Source of the DNA: Acidobacteriota bacterium
GTDB taxonomy: Bacteria; Pseudomonadota; Alphaproteobacteria; Caulobacterales; Hyphomonadaceae
NCBI GenBank assembly: GCA_016712445.1
Contig: JADJRB010000001.1
Coordinates: forward strand, 558,001-622,000
Direction of reading: 5' to 3'
DNA length: 64,000 bases
Shown here: one piece after another, positions 9,315 to 17,530 of the stretch
Layout: every line of letters begins with the position of its first letter
Numbering within the stretch: the first letter of the stretch is position 1
Made by a program: the position numbers and the translations under genes
The notes under the pieces: model-generated
Database searches by the model: none
What the model was told of the DNA's origin: nothing
The model's input: the letters and a program-made list of their open reading frames with translations, nothing else

Positions 9315-9761
9315 ATGAAGACGACTTGCCTGAAAGCTGCTGCGCTCGGCGCCGTTGCCCTTTCCTTTGCTGCAGCCGCTTCGGCCGACCAGCTGTTCGT
9401 GGAAACCAGCAAGTCGATCCCCGTCCGGATCAATGGCGACGCCGCCAGCATCGTGATCGGCAACAAGAACATTGCGGACGTGGCCGTGCACAACGAGCGC
9501 CTCCTGTTCGTGACCGGCAAGAGCTACGGCACGACCAACCTGATCGTATTCGACAAGGGCGGGCGCGAGATCTTCAATTCCGACGTCATGGTCACCACCA
9601 ATTCCACGTCGCTGGTCACCATCAACCGGGCCGGCCAGTCGTTTACCTATGATTGCTCGCCCAACTGCAAGGCCGTGCTGAGCATCGGCGACGATCCGGA
9701 CCATTTCTCCGCCCTGATCGACCAGCAGCTGCAATCGCAGGAACTGACCGACGGCCGGTAA
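9315..9761 (+). CDS. Stand-alone secretin N-domain protein (pilus assembly)
   Basis: A 148-residue secreted protein with a signal peptide (about 1-24) and then a single domain resembling the N-terminal domain of CpaC-type secretins: QLFVETSKSIPVRINGDAAS, then IVIGNKNIADVAVHNERLLFVTGKSYGTTNL features. It ends with a short Cys-containing tail (DCSPNC). The ATG at 9315 has GGAG seven bases upstream, and an in-frame ATG at 9291 is less likely. It may contact the CpaC pore or sort subunits in the periplasm. It is transcribed away from the main operon together with two TadE-like genes. Confidence 0.8.
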   Translation: MKTTCLKAAALGAVALSFAAAASADQLFVETSKSIPVRINGDAASIVIGNKNIADVAVHNERLLFVTGKSYGTTNLIVFDKGGREIFNSDVMVTTNSTSLVTINRAGQSFTYDCSPNCKAVLSIGDDPDHFSALIDQQLQSQELTDGR

Positions 9762-9807
9762 GCCTTCACTGGCGGCCCCTTTCCCGGTTCTGGCCCCGGT
9801 TCCGGCC

Positions 9808-9835
9808 CCCGATCCGGCAAATTTCACGGATCGGG
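9808..9835 (+). terminator. Inverted repeat after the 9315 gene
   Basis: The arms CCCGATCCG and CGGATCGGG are complementary and flank a 10-base A/T-rich loop. TAAAT follows rather than a T-run, so it may attenuate transcription or process mRNA rather than terminate fully. Confidence 0.4.
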
Positions 9836-9899
9836 TAAATCGCTCGCAAACCGGCACGTGATAGACCGCACGGGTCTGACTCAGTTGGGGATCGGCACG

Positions 9900-10460
9900 A
9901 TGGACGGCGCACAGCATTTCAGCCTCGCAGCCCGCTTCAAGGCGCGCTGGCAACGCTTTGCCGACGACCGGCGCGGCGCCGCCGCGGTCGAGTTCGCGAT
10001 GATCGCCGCCCCGTTCTTCTTCCTCATCTTCGGCCTGCTCGAAGTCTGCCTGATCTTCATCATGTCGACCGTGATGGAACATGCCGTCTCTGAAGCCTCC
10101 CGCCCGCTGCGCACCGGCGAGGCCCAGGGCAGCGCCACCACCCGCGAACAGTTCCGCCAGTCGGTCTGCGCCGAATTCTTCGATCTTCTGAACTGCGATT
10201 CCCGCCTGTCGATCGACGTGCGGGTCGTCTCGAACTTCGCCTCGACGCCGAGCGGGTCGGTGCTCGATTCCGATGGCAACCTCGTCAACCAGGATTTCAT
10301 CTACCAGCCCGGCGGCCCCAACGACATCGTGGCCGTGCGGGTGTTCTATGAGTGGGACCTGATCACCCCGGTCCTGTCCAAACCCCTGCAGAACATGGCC
10401 GGCAACAAGCACTTGCTCGAGTCGTCCGCCGTGTTCCGCAACGAGCCGTTCGGATCCTGA
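9900..10460 (+). CDS. TadE-like pseudopilin
   Basis: A 186-residue protein with the TadE signature: a basic cytoplasmic N-terminus (about 1-25), then GAAAVEFAMIAAPFFFLIFGLLEV, whose Glu at the start of the hydrophobic helix is characteristic. A periplasmic domain follows. TadE/TadF are processed by the prepilin peptidase and act as minor pseudopilins. The ATG at 9900 has GGGGA eight bases upstream; an in-frame GTG at 9858 lacks a good ribosome site. It is four bases upstream of a second TadE-like gene. Confidence 0.85.
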   Translation: MDGAQHFSLAARFKARWQRFADDRRGAAAVEFAMIAAPFFFLIFGLLEVCLIFIMSTVMEHAVSEASRPLRTGEAQGSATTREQFRQSVCAEFFDLLNCDSRLSIDVRVVSNFASTPSGSVLDSDGNLVNQDFIYQPGGPNDIVAVRVFYEWDLITPVLSKPLQNMAGNKHLLESSAVFRNEPFGS

Positions 10461-10464
10461 CGCC

Positions 10465-11073
10465 ATGACGCTGCGCACCCTTCTTTCGCCGCTGACCCGC
10501 CGCACCCGCTGGCGCGGAATCCAGGGCCTCTGGTACAACGAGAAAGGCGTCTCGGCCGTCGAGTTCGCCCTGATCGCGCCGCTGATGGTGCTGATCTATT
10601 TCGGCTGTATCGAACTCAGCCTGCTGATGCGCGTCGACCGGCGCGTGACGACCACCGCCTCCAGCCTCGGCGACCTCACGGCGCGTCTCGTGACGGTCAG
10701 CGACGCCGACATGCAGGAACTGTTCAACGCCGCGACCGTGACCATGCAGCCCTATTCGCTGGCGAATGCCCGTATGCGGATCACTTCGGTGGTCGACAAC
10801 GGTGACGGCCAGACGCGGGTTGCCTGGTCGGACGGCTACCACATGACCCCCTACTCCACGAACGCCCTGATCACCGTGCCGGCTGGCCTGGTGCCCAGCC
10901 CCGGTTCGGTGATCGTCTCGGAAGTCGAGTACAATTACGAAAGCAATATCGGCTTCGTGCTCGACACGTCGCAGACGCTGAAGGACGTGTTCTACCTGCG
11001 CCCCCGCCGGGTCACGCAGATCGCACGCACCCAAGACGGCAACCCGGCCACCGGCTTCGGCCCGTCGAGCTAG
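10465..11073 (+). CDS. Second TadE/TadF-like pseudopilin
   Basis: A 202-residue protein. A basic N-terminus (1-30) precedes GVSAVEFALIAPLMVLIYFGCIELS, the TadE-type signal anchor with the conserved Glu. The rest is periplasmic. It sits four bases after the previous TadE-like gene, so the two are probably co-translated and work as a pair in Flp pilus assembly. The stop shares a CTAG with the stop of the convergent MFS gene. Confidence 0.85.
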   Translation: MTLRTLLSPLTRRTRWRGIQGLWYNEKGVSAVEFALIAPLMVLIYFGCIELSLLMRVDRRVTTTASSLGDLTARLVTVSDADMQELFNAATVTMQPYSLANARMRITSVVDNGDGQTRVAWSDGYHMTPYSTNALITVPAGLVPSPGSVIVSEVEYNYESNIGFVLDTSQTLKDVFYLRPRRVTQIARTQDGNPATGFGPSS

Positions 11074-12563
11074 CTGGTCTGATCGTCGGTCGCCGCCGCC
11101 GTCGGCTTGACGGTGAGCAGCGCGGCCAGGCCGCCGAAGAACAGCAAGGCAATCGCCGACATGCCGACGCGCTGGTCACCCGACCAGCGAGTGAAATGCT
11201 CGATCAGCAGCGGTCCGATCCACACCGTGACCGTGCCCGCAATCGCGTAGAGGCCGAAGAACTCCCCGCGCATCTTTGGCGGCGCCACATGAATCAGCAT
11301 CGAGCGGCTCGACGAGATGTTGGCCGTCGCGAATACCGCAATCAGCGCGCCCTGTGCGAGGTAGATCAGGTCTGACGAGCCCGAGAAGAAGGGCGCGTCC
11401 CACAGCTTCACGTTCGGGACGAGCCCGAAGAAGGCCGAGTCGCGCGTGATCGACAGGCCGAGGAACAGGATCAGCACGATGGCGACGAGTTCGCCGACGA
11501 GGGCGTTCTTCGGGCCGACGCGCTGGTCGAGCCAGCCGCCGAAGATGCCGCCAACCACCGCCCAGGCCGAGGCCCAGATCGCATAGATGGTGAGCTCGAT
11601 CAGGCCCCATCCGAGGAACAGGCTGACATACACGGCCCCCATGGTCAGCAGGGCGAACATGCCATCCGCATAGATGATCCGTGCAATGAGGAACTTGAAG
11701 GCCTCGCGGTGATGAGCCGCGCGCCGCACCGTGCGGATCACGCCCTTGGCGCCTTCGCTGATCGCGGTGATGGGCGAGGTGCCTTTCACCCCGGTGTCAC
11801 GCGCATGGCGGAAGAAATACCACATCGAGGCGATCATCCAGATGCCGCACAGCGGGCCGGCGATCCGGAACTGCTCGAACCGGCTGGTGTCGATGCCGAA
11901 CATCGCCTCCTTGGTCGGCCATCCGATGGCGTCCGGCAGGGCGAAGCAGATGACCAGCCCGACAAACATCACCGTGGCGACAGCATTGCCGAGCGCCAGC
12001 CCCATGCCCGAGACCGCCGGCAAGGCGGACGGCGCGGCCGCGTCCGGCAACATCGAATTGTGCGCGACCTCGCTATAGCTGAAGGCCACATAGGCCGCGA
12101 TCAGCAGCGACATCACGGCCGTGGTGGAGAAACCTTCCGGACCCGGAATGGCCCACCAGAGCGACAGGCTGACCACCGAGATCAGCGCCAGGCAAACCAG
12201 CAGCAGCGGCTTGCGGCGCAGGCCCCGGTCAAACGCCGCGCCGAGGAAAGGCGCGGTGAAGGCCGCGATATAGCCGGCTGTCTTGGACAGGCTGGCCACC
12301 ATCGCCTGCCCTTCGGCGCCGGCTGCCCGTCGCGCGGCTTCGGGATCCAGCCCGTCGAGCTTGCCGCTGGCGAGGATATCGGCGCCGACAATGTCGCGCG
12401 CGAAATACGGCGCGAACACATAGATGACGATGAGGATGTAGTAGGGATTCCGGACGGCCTCGAACCAGGCCCAGGCGAACCCGGTCTTGCCCAGTGCGCC
12501 GCCCTCCCCCGGTGGAATCGCGCGCGCGCCCACAGGGGCAGCGTCCAGAATCACTTCGGACAT
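11070..12563 (-). CDS. MFS transporter, UMF1/Atg22-like
   Basis: A 497-residue polytopic membrane protein with about 12 hydrophobic segments. The N-terminus reads GFAWAWFEAVRNPYYILIVIYVFAPYF, and the AWFEAVRNPYY element is typical of UMF1-family (unknown major facilitator, Atg22-like) permeases. The ATG at 12563 has a strong AGGAGG nine bases upstream, which rules out a longer in-frame start at 12791. The substrate is unknown. The gene is monocistronic, diverges from the lipoprotein gene at 12728 and converges with the TadE-like gene. Confidence 0.8.
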   Translation of the reverse strand: MSEVILDAAPVGARAIPPGEGGALGKTGFAWAWFEAVRNPYYILIVIYVFAPYFARDIVGADILASGKLDGLDPEAARRAAGAEGQAMVASLSKTAGYIAAFTAPFLGAAFDRGLRRKPLLLVCLALISVVSLSLWWAIPGPEGFSTTAVMSLLIAAYVAFSYSEVAHNSMLPDAAAPSALPAVSGMGLALGNAVATVMFVGLVICFALPDAIGWPTKEAMFGIDTSRFEQFRIAGPLCGIWMIASMWYFFRHARDTGVKGTSPITAISEGAKGVIRTVRRAAHHREAFKFLIARIIYADGMFALLTMGAVYVSLFLGWGLIELTIYAIWASAWAVVGGIFGGWLDQRVGPKNALVGELVAIVLILFLGLSITRDSAFFGLVPNVKLWDAPFFSGSSDLIYLAQGALIAVFATANISSSRSMLIHVAPPKMRGEFFGLYAIAGTVTVWIGPLLIEHFTRWSGDQRVGMSAIALLFFGGLAALLTVKPTAAATDDQTS

Positions 12564-12727
12564 TTTGTTTCCTCCTGGCGCATGTGCCTGCGCTTGCTGG
12601 CGAAAGAGTATCTGTTCGCCGCGAAAGGGGAAGCGCCTTTGCTCATTCCCGCGCGTCAGCCTGGCCGGGCCTTGCCTGCTTTCCCCCGCCGCTGCGCTGC
12701 GATAGTCAGGGGCCGGGAGACCCCGCC

Positions 12728-13483
12728 ATGCGAAGGCTGAAACTGACCGTCTCGACCGGCCTGCTAGCCCTGGCCGCCTGCGCCGCCTCACCCGGCATCG
12801 ACCGGCCGGCGGCGCGCGAGCCCGGCTATGCGGCGCGCGAAGACGCGGTGCGCAAACCGTCCGACCGGTGCGGCCCGGAATTCATTTCCGACAACCTGCC
12901 GCCCTCCCTGGTCGCCTTCATGGCGCCGGCGCTCGACGGCCCGTTCCGCCCGGTCTGCAAGCGCCACGATGCCTGCTACGAGCTGCGTGAGCGTTCGCAG
13001 GCCTGGTGCGACCAGCGGATGCACGACGAGATGATCGGCATCTGCAATGCCGGGCGCGATCCGGCCTCGTTCGGGGCGCGCACCTGCCGGATGCGGGCCG
13101 AGGCCTACTACCGGATGGTCGACAATGCCTTCGGCGCCTACGCTTATGAAGGCGTGACCGGCGGCCGGCTCGGCGGCGCCGTCATCAGCGCCGGCCCGGA
13201 CGGCGACCTTGAAATCTGCGTCACGGCAGAAAACAACACGGCGCTGCTGCAGCAATACGCGGTTGAACTGCGCTGGCCCGGCGGCGCGCGCATCGACCGC
13301 GCCCCGGGCCTCGGCGCGCGCAGCGTGCGGGCGGGTGACGCATCGGACTTCTGCGTCGGCGGCGGTCAGACCGGCGGCGACGTGGAGCTGCGGCTCTTGG
13401 CCGACCGGACGGACTCGCTGGCGATCAGCGGCGATACCGTTGTCGTTGAAACGCGCAGGATTGCGCGCCCCGGACCCGGCTAG
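12728..13483 (+). CDS. Lipoprotein with phospholipase A2 catalytic motif
   Basis: A 251-residue secreted protein. The signal peptide ends in LAAC with Cys18, so it is a likely lipoprotein. The segment CKRHDACY at 77-84 has the His-Asp dyad of the secreted phospholipase A2 fold (C-x-x-H-D-x-C-Y), and further cysteines at about 49, 96, 109 and 120 could form disulfides. A C-terminal domain from about 155 has no recognised identity. The substrate is not known. ATG 12728 has a GGGAG upstream. It overlaps murC by a shared CTAG at the stops. Confidence 0.65.
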   Translation: MRRLKLTVSTGLLALAACAASPGIDRPAAREPGYAAREDAVRKPSDRCGPEFISDNLPPSLVAFMAPALDGPFRPVCKRHDACYELRERSQAWCDQRMHDEMIGICNAGRDPASFGARTCRMRAEAYYRMVDNAFGAYAYEGVTGGRLGGAVISAGPDGDLEICVTAENNTALLQQYAVELRWPGGARIDRAPGLGARSVRAGDASDFCVGGGQTGGDVELRLLADRTDSLAISGDTVVVETRRIARPGPG

Positions 13484-14895
13484 AGCTTGCCGGCGAGTTC
13501 GCCTGCATATTTCGTGATGTCCCCCGCCCCGAGGCAGACGACCATCGCGCCCGGCCCGGCAAGTTTGCGCACGGCATCCGGCAACGCCTCGAGGCCCGTC
13601 AGCGCGGCGGCGCTCTTGTGTCCGTGGCGGCGGATCGAATTCACCAGCGCTTCGCTCGTGATGCCGGGGATCGGCGTCTCGCCCGCCTCGTAGACCGGCG
13701 CGACCAGCACATGGTCGGCCTGATCGAAACAGGTGGAGAATTCCTCGAACAGGTCGCGCAGGCGCGTATAGCGGTGCGGCTGGCAGACGGCGACCAGCAC
13801 GCCCTTCCCTTGCATCGCGCGGGCGGCCTTCAGCACGGCGGCAATCTCGACCGGGTGATGGCCGTAATCGTCGATGATCCTGACCGGGGCCTGGCCCTTC
13901 ACGGGCGTCCAGTCGCCGACCGCCGTGAAGCGCCGTTTGACGCCGCCGAACTTGGCCAGCGCGCCGCGGATCTGCTCGTCGCCGGCGCCCAGCTCCAGCG
14001 CCACGGCAATCGCCGCCAGCGCGTTCTGCACATTGTGCTCGCCGGCCATCGGCAGGGTCAGGCCGGTGATGATCTTGGGCTTTCCGGCCGCGCTTCGGAT
14101 CTCGACATCGAAATGCGCGCCGCTGAGATCGGTCGTCAGGTTGGTGGCGCGCACATCGGCCTGCAGGTTGAAGCCGTAGGTGATGCGGCGCCGGTCGGTG
14201 ACCCGCGCGGCCAGCGCCTGCACTTCCGGATGATCCGTACACAGCACGGCGAATCCGTAGAACGGCAGGTTCTCGACGAAGGTGTCGAACGCCTCGCGCA
14301 GCTTCTCCATGGTGCCGTAATGGTCCATGTGTTCGGGATCGATATTGGTGACGATGGCGCAGGTCGGGTAGAGCTTGGTGAAAGTGCCGTCGCTCTCGTC
14401 GCTCTCCACGACCATCCAGTCGCTCTCGCCTGCCTTGTAGTTCGAGCCATAGGCATGGATGATGCCGCCATTGATGACGGTCGGGTCGACCCCTGCCCCG
14501 TCAAGCAGGCAGGCGACCAGCGAGGTGGTCGTCGTCTTGCCATGCGTGCCGGCGATGCAGACCGTGTATTTGAGGCGTGTGATCTCGGCCAGCATGTTGG
14601 CGCGGCGCACCACCGGAATGCCGGCCGCGCGGGCGGCCTGAACTTCCGGATTGTCGCGCCGGATGGCCGAGGAAATGATCACCGTGCCGGCGCCGGTGAC
14701 GTTCTCGGGCTTGTGGCCGATGAACACCTTCACGCCCCGTGCCCGGAGCCGCTCGACATTGGCGCTGTCGGCGACGTCGGAGCCCTGCACCTCGTAGCCC
14801 ATGGTCAGCATCACATCCGCGATGCCGGACATGCCGATGCCGCCGATGCCAACGATGTGCGCGGGGCCGACGGAAAAGGGGGTGGGTGCGGTCAT
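13480..14895 (-). CDS. murC: UDP-N-acetylmuramate--L-alanine ligase
   Basis: A 471-residue Mur ligase that adds L-Ala to UDP-MurNAc in the cytoplasm. The N-terminal Rossmann loop is GIGGIGMSG (17-25). The ATP loop GTHGKT is at 116-121, and the downstream NIDPEHMDHYG segment is typical of MurC. Length is normal. It is the last gene of the dcw operon here. In most relatives murB, ddl and ftsQAZ follow, but here a convergent lipoprotein gene does. Confidence 0.97.
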   Translation of the reverse strand: MTAPTPFSVGPAHIVGIGGIGMSGIADVMLTMGYEVQGSDVADSANVERLRARGVKVFIGHKPENVTGAGTVIISSAIRRDNPEVQAARAAGIPVVRRANMLAEITRLKYTVCIAGTHGKTTTTSLVACLLDGAGVDPTVINGGIIHAYGSNYKAGESDWMVVESDESDGTFTKLYPTCAIVTNIDPEHMDHYGTMEKLREAFDTFVENLPFYGFAVLCTDHPEVQALAARVTDRRRITYGFNLQADVRATNLTTDLSGAHFDVEIRSAAGKPKIITGLTLPMAGEHNVQNALAAIAVALELGAGDEQIRGALAKFGGVKRRFTAVGDWTPVKGQAPVRIIDDYGHHPVEIAAVLKAARAMQGKGVLVAVCQPHRYTRLRDLFEEFSTCFDQADHVLVAPVYEAGETPIPGITSEALVNSIRRHGHKSAAALTGLEALPDAVRKLAGPGAMVVCLGAGDITKYAGELAGKL

Positions 14896-14908
14896 GCCGG
14901 TTTGCGTC

Positions 14909-15283
14909 CTAGATGGTGCGCCGCGTCAGCGACATGAGCAGTCCGGCAATCGCCGCCAGCAGCATCGCGCCGATGATCAGCGTCAGGAGGTTCTCGTTGA
15001 CGGCGCCGCTGGCATAGCTGCGCGCCTCGCCGCTGCTGAGCGCCTGCGTATGTGAAAAGAACGACATCCAGAAGATGCCGACCGTGAAGCCCCACGCCGC
15101 CGACAAGAGGCGCGACGAGCCCTGGCTGAGCGTGCGCACCCCGCCCCAGACCAGCGCGCCGGCGGCGATGAAGTCGACGATCCAGAACGGCCAGGGCTGC
15201 CAGTTGCCCCAGTTGCGCACGACCTCGGCGATCGCGAGGAAAAGGCCGAAGCCAAGCGCCAGCAAAGCGGAGTTGCGGATCAT
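14909..15283 (-). CDS. Small membrane protein inserted between murG and murC
   Basis: A 124-residue protein with four hydrophobic segments (about 5-20, 30-48, 58-78, 100-120), so probably polytopic inner membrane. The sequence carries many Trp residues (RNWGNWQPWPFW). I do not recognise a family. Its ATG overlaps the murG stop (ATGA, 15280-15283) and it ends 13 bp before murC, so it is translated as part of the dcw operon. That implies an envelope role, but nothing in the sequence gives a reaction. Confidence 0.75.
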   Translation of the reverse strand: MIRNSALLALGFGLFLAIAEVVRNWGNWQPWPFWIVDFIAAGALVWGGVRTLSQGSSRLLSAAWGFTVGIFWMSFFSHTQALSSGEARSYASGAVNENLLTLIIGAMLLAAIAGLLMSLTRRTI

Positions 15284-16380
15284 AGTTCCGCGATCCTCTC
15301 GGCCATGTCGGCAAGCTCTTTCGCGGCGTCCGGCCTGGCGGCCGACTTCGCCGCCGCCGCCCGCGCCTTCAAGTCTTCCGGGTCGGACAGCCGCGCCGCG
15401 ATCAGCGCGCCGAGCAGTTTCGGATTGACGTTCGCCTCCAGAAGCATGTCGGCCGCGCCCACATCGCTCAGCGCTTCGGCATTGGCAGCCTGATGGTCGT
15501 CCATCGCAATCGCGAGCGGGATCAGGATCGACGGGCGGCCCACGGCGGCCAGTTCGCTGACCGTGCCGGCGCCGGAGCGCGCGATGACCAGATGCGCATC
15601 TGCCAGCCGGTCCGGCATGTCGGAGAAGAAGGGCGCGAGTTCGCTCTCGATCTTTGCCGTGCGATAGACCGCACGCACCGCCTCGACCTGCTCTTCCCTC
15701 ACCTGCTGCACGACCTTGATGCGCGCCATCAGCGGCGGCGGCAGTTGCTGGGCGATCGCCAGCGGCACCATCTCGCCGATGATACGCGAGCCCTGGCTGC
15801 CGCCGGTGACGAAGATGTTGAGCTGGCCGTCGGTCGGCGGGAAGGGCCGGCTGGCGGCGGCGAGGATGGCCGCGCGCACGGGGTTGCCGACCGGCATGTG
15901 CGGCGAGCCGGGGGGCAGGAAATCCAGCCGCTGGAAACCGCTCGCCACCAGCCGTGCATGTTTTGCAAACTGGCGGTTGACGCGGCCCAGCACGGCGTTC
16001 TGTTCGTGGATGATGATCGGCACGCCTTGCCGGCGCGCCGCGGCGAGGGCCGGGAAGGCCGGGTAGCCGCCGAACCCGGCCACGAGGGCCGGGCGGTGCT
16101 GTTTCAGCAGCCTCGACGCCTTGCCGATGCCGGCATTGATCTTCAGCATCGCGCCGGGCAGCTTCCACGGCTTGCGGAAATTCGGCGAGGCCGCCTCGAT
16201 CTCTTCCTTCCAGTCGGCCGGGAAATCGGCGGCATAGCGCAGGCCGCGCGAATCCGAGATCAGCGCGGTCTTCCAGCCGCGCGCGCGCAGCTCGTCGGCG
16301 AAGGCGCGCGCCGGGAACATGTGGCCGCCCGTGCCGCCTGCCGCGATCACGACCAGTTTTTCAGCTTGGATGTCAGCCAT
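15280..16380 (-). CDS. murG: MurG lipid II synthase (GlcNAc transferase)
   Basis: A 366-residue glycosyltransferase that converts lipid I to lipid II on the inner membrane face. The donor loop GGTGGH is at about 15-20, with the second glycine motif GGSQGSR near residue 185. The ATG at 16380 (MADIQAEK) overlaps the end of ftsW by eight bases; an in-frame GTG or ATG further upstream would lie deep inside ftsW. Position between ftsW and murC is canonical. Confidence 0.96.
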   Translation of the reverse strand: MADIQAEKLVVIAAGGTGGHMFPARAFADELRARGWKTALISDSRGLRYAADFPADWKEEIEAASPNFRKPWKLPGAMLKINAGIGKASRLLKQHRPALVAGFGGYPAFPALAAARRQGVPIIIHEQNAVLGRVNRQFAKHARLVASGFQRLDFLPPGSPHMPVGNPVRAAILAAASRPFPPTDGQLNIFVTGGSQGSRIIGEMVPLAIAQQLPPPLMARIKVVQQVREEQVEAVRAVYRTAKIESELAPFFSDMPDRLADAHLVIARSGAGTVSELAAVGRPSILIPLAIAMDDHQAANAEALSDVGAADMLLEANVNPKLLGALIAARLSDPEDLKARAAAAKSAARPDAAKELADMAERIAEL

Positions 16381-17530
16381 ACGGCCCGCGGCTCCTCGTG
16401 CCTTCTCCGCGCACGAGAGCAAGCGCAAGGCCGAGCGTCAATCCCATGCCCACCATCGACGAGCCGCCATACGAGATGAAGGGCAGGGTCAGGCCGGTGG
16501 GCGGCAGCAGCGCCAGGTTGACGCCGATGTTGACGGCGGCCTGGATGGCGAACAGGGCAAAAAGGCCGGAGGCCGCTGCCCGGGCGAACCCGTCCTCGAT
16601 GCGCGACGCAGCGCGAAAACCCCGGATCGCGATCAGCCCGAAGATGGCCAGCACGGCGATCACGGCGACGAGCCCGAATTCCTCGGCGATGACGGCGAAG
16701 ATGAAATCGGTGTGCGCCTCGGGGATCTGCAGCTTCACCTGCCCCTCGCCCGGACCCGTTCCGAACAGGCCGCCGCGCCGCGCAGCCGCCGCCGCCATAT
16801 CGATCTGGAACGTGTCGAGATTGCTCGACGGGTTGAAGATCATGTCGACCCGCCGCTTCACGTTGGGCACGACGAGGTAGAGCAGCGTGGACAGGATCGC
16901 CCCGCCACCGGCGAAGCCGATCACCCAGCGTTTCGGCATGCCGCTGACGAAGAAGGCGGTCAGGAACGCCGCCGACAGCAGCGCGGAGCCGCCCACATCC
17001 GGTTGCAGCAGGAAGAGGACCAGCGTGGCCGCATAGAAGGCAAACGCCGCCACCAGCCAGGGCCCGGCCGGGTAGCGCTCGCGCTGCGCCAGCAGCCAGG
17101 CGCACACGACGATCAGCGTCGGTTTGACGATCTCGCTCGGCTGGACCGAGAAGGCGCTGAACCGGAACCAGCTCTGCGCGCCGTTGACTTCGCGCCCCAG
17201 CGCCAGCACCAGCGCCATCAGCGCGAGCGAGACGAGGAACAGCACGGTGGCGAAGCGGCGCGCCCATTTGCGTTCGAGCGTGCTGACGGCCAGCATCAGG
17301 CCGATGCCGATGGCAGCATGCACGCCCTGCCGGTAGATGAAGTGATAGGAGTCCGGGTAGCCGATCCGCTCGGCGGCGGAGGGGCTGACGGCTAGCGACA
17401 TCAGCAGGCCGATGGCGGCCAGCAGCAGGATGCCGGCGACGAGGCCCCAGTCCAGCGTCCGGCGCCATTCGGTGAACCAGCTGGCGTCGGCGCGGGGCAG
17501 CAGCGGCGCGGCGGAAGCCGACTGGGTCAC
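16373..17530 (-). CDS. ftsW: FtsW septal peptidoglycan polymerase
   Basis: A 385-residue SEDS-family membrane protein with about 10 hydrophobic segments that polymerises lipid II at the septum with PBP3. The conserved C-terminal part includes PEAHTDFIFAVIAEEFG (about residue 270) and ALLPPTGLTLPFISYGGSS (near 340), both SEDS signatures. It overlaps murD by ATGA and murG by eight bases. Confidence 0.96.
   Translation of the reverse strand: MTQSASAAPLLPRADASWFTEWRRTLDWGLVAGILLLAAIGLLMSLAVSPSAAERIGYPDSYHFIYRQGVHAAIGIGLMLAVSTLERKWARRFATVLFLVSLALMALVLALGREVNGAQSWFRFSAFSVQPSEIVKPTLIVVCAWLLAQRERYPAGPWLVAAFAFYAATLVLFLLQPDVGGSALLSAAFLTAFFVSGMPKRWVIGFAGGGAILSTLLYLVVPNVKRRVDMIFNPSSNLDTFQIDMAAAAARRGGLFGTGPGEGQVKLQIPEAHTDFIFAVIAEEFGLVAVIAVLAIFGLIAIRGFRAASRIEDGFARAAASGLFALFAIQAAVNIGVNLALLPPTGLTLPFISYGGSSMVGMGLTLGLALALVRGEGTRSRGPYG

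Noticed and set aside
12788..14242. Minus-strand frame (484 codons) spanning the lipoprotein and murC
   Set aside because: It is out of frame with murC and antisense to the lipoprotein, with no family match.
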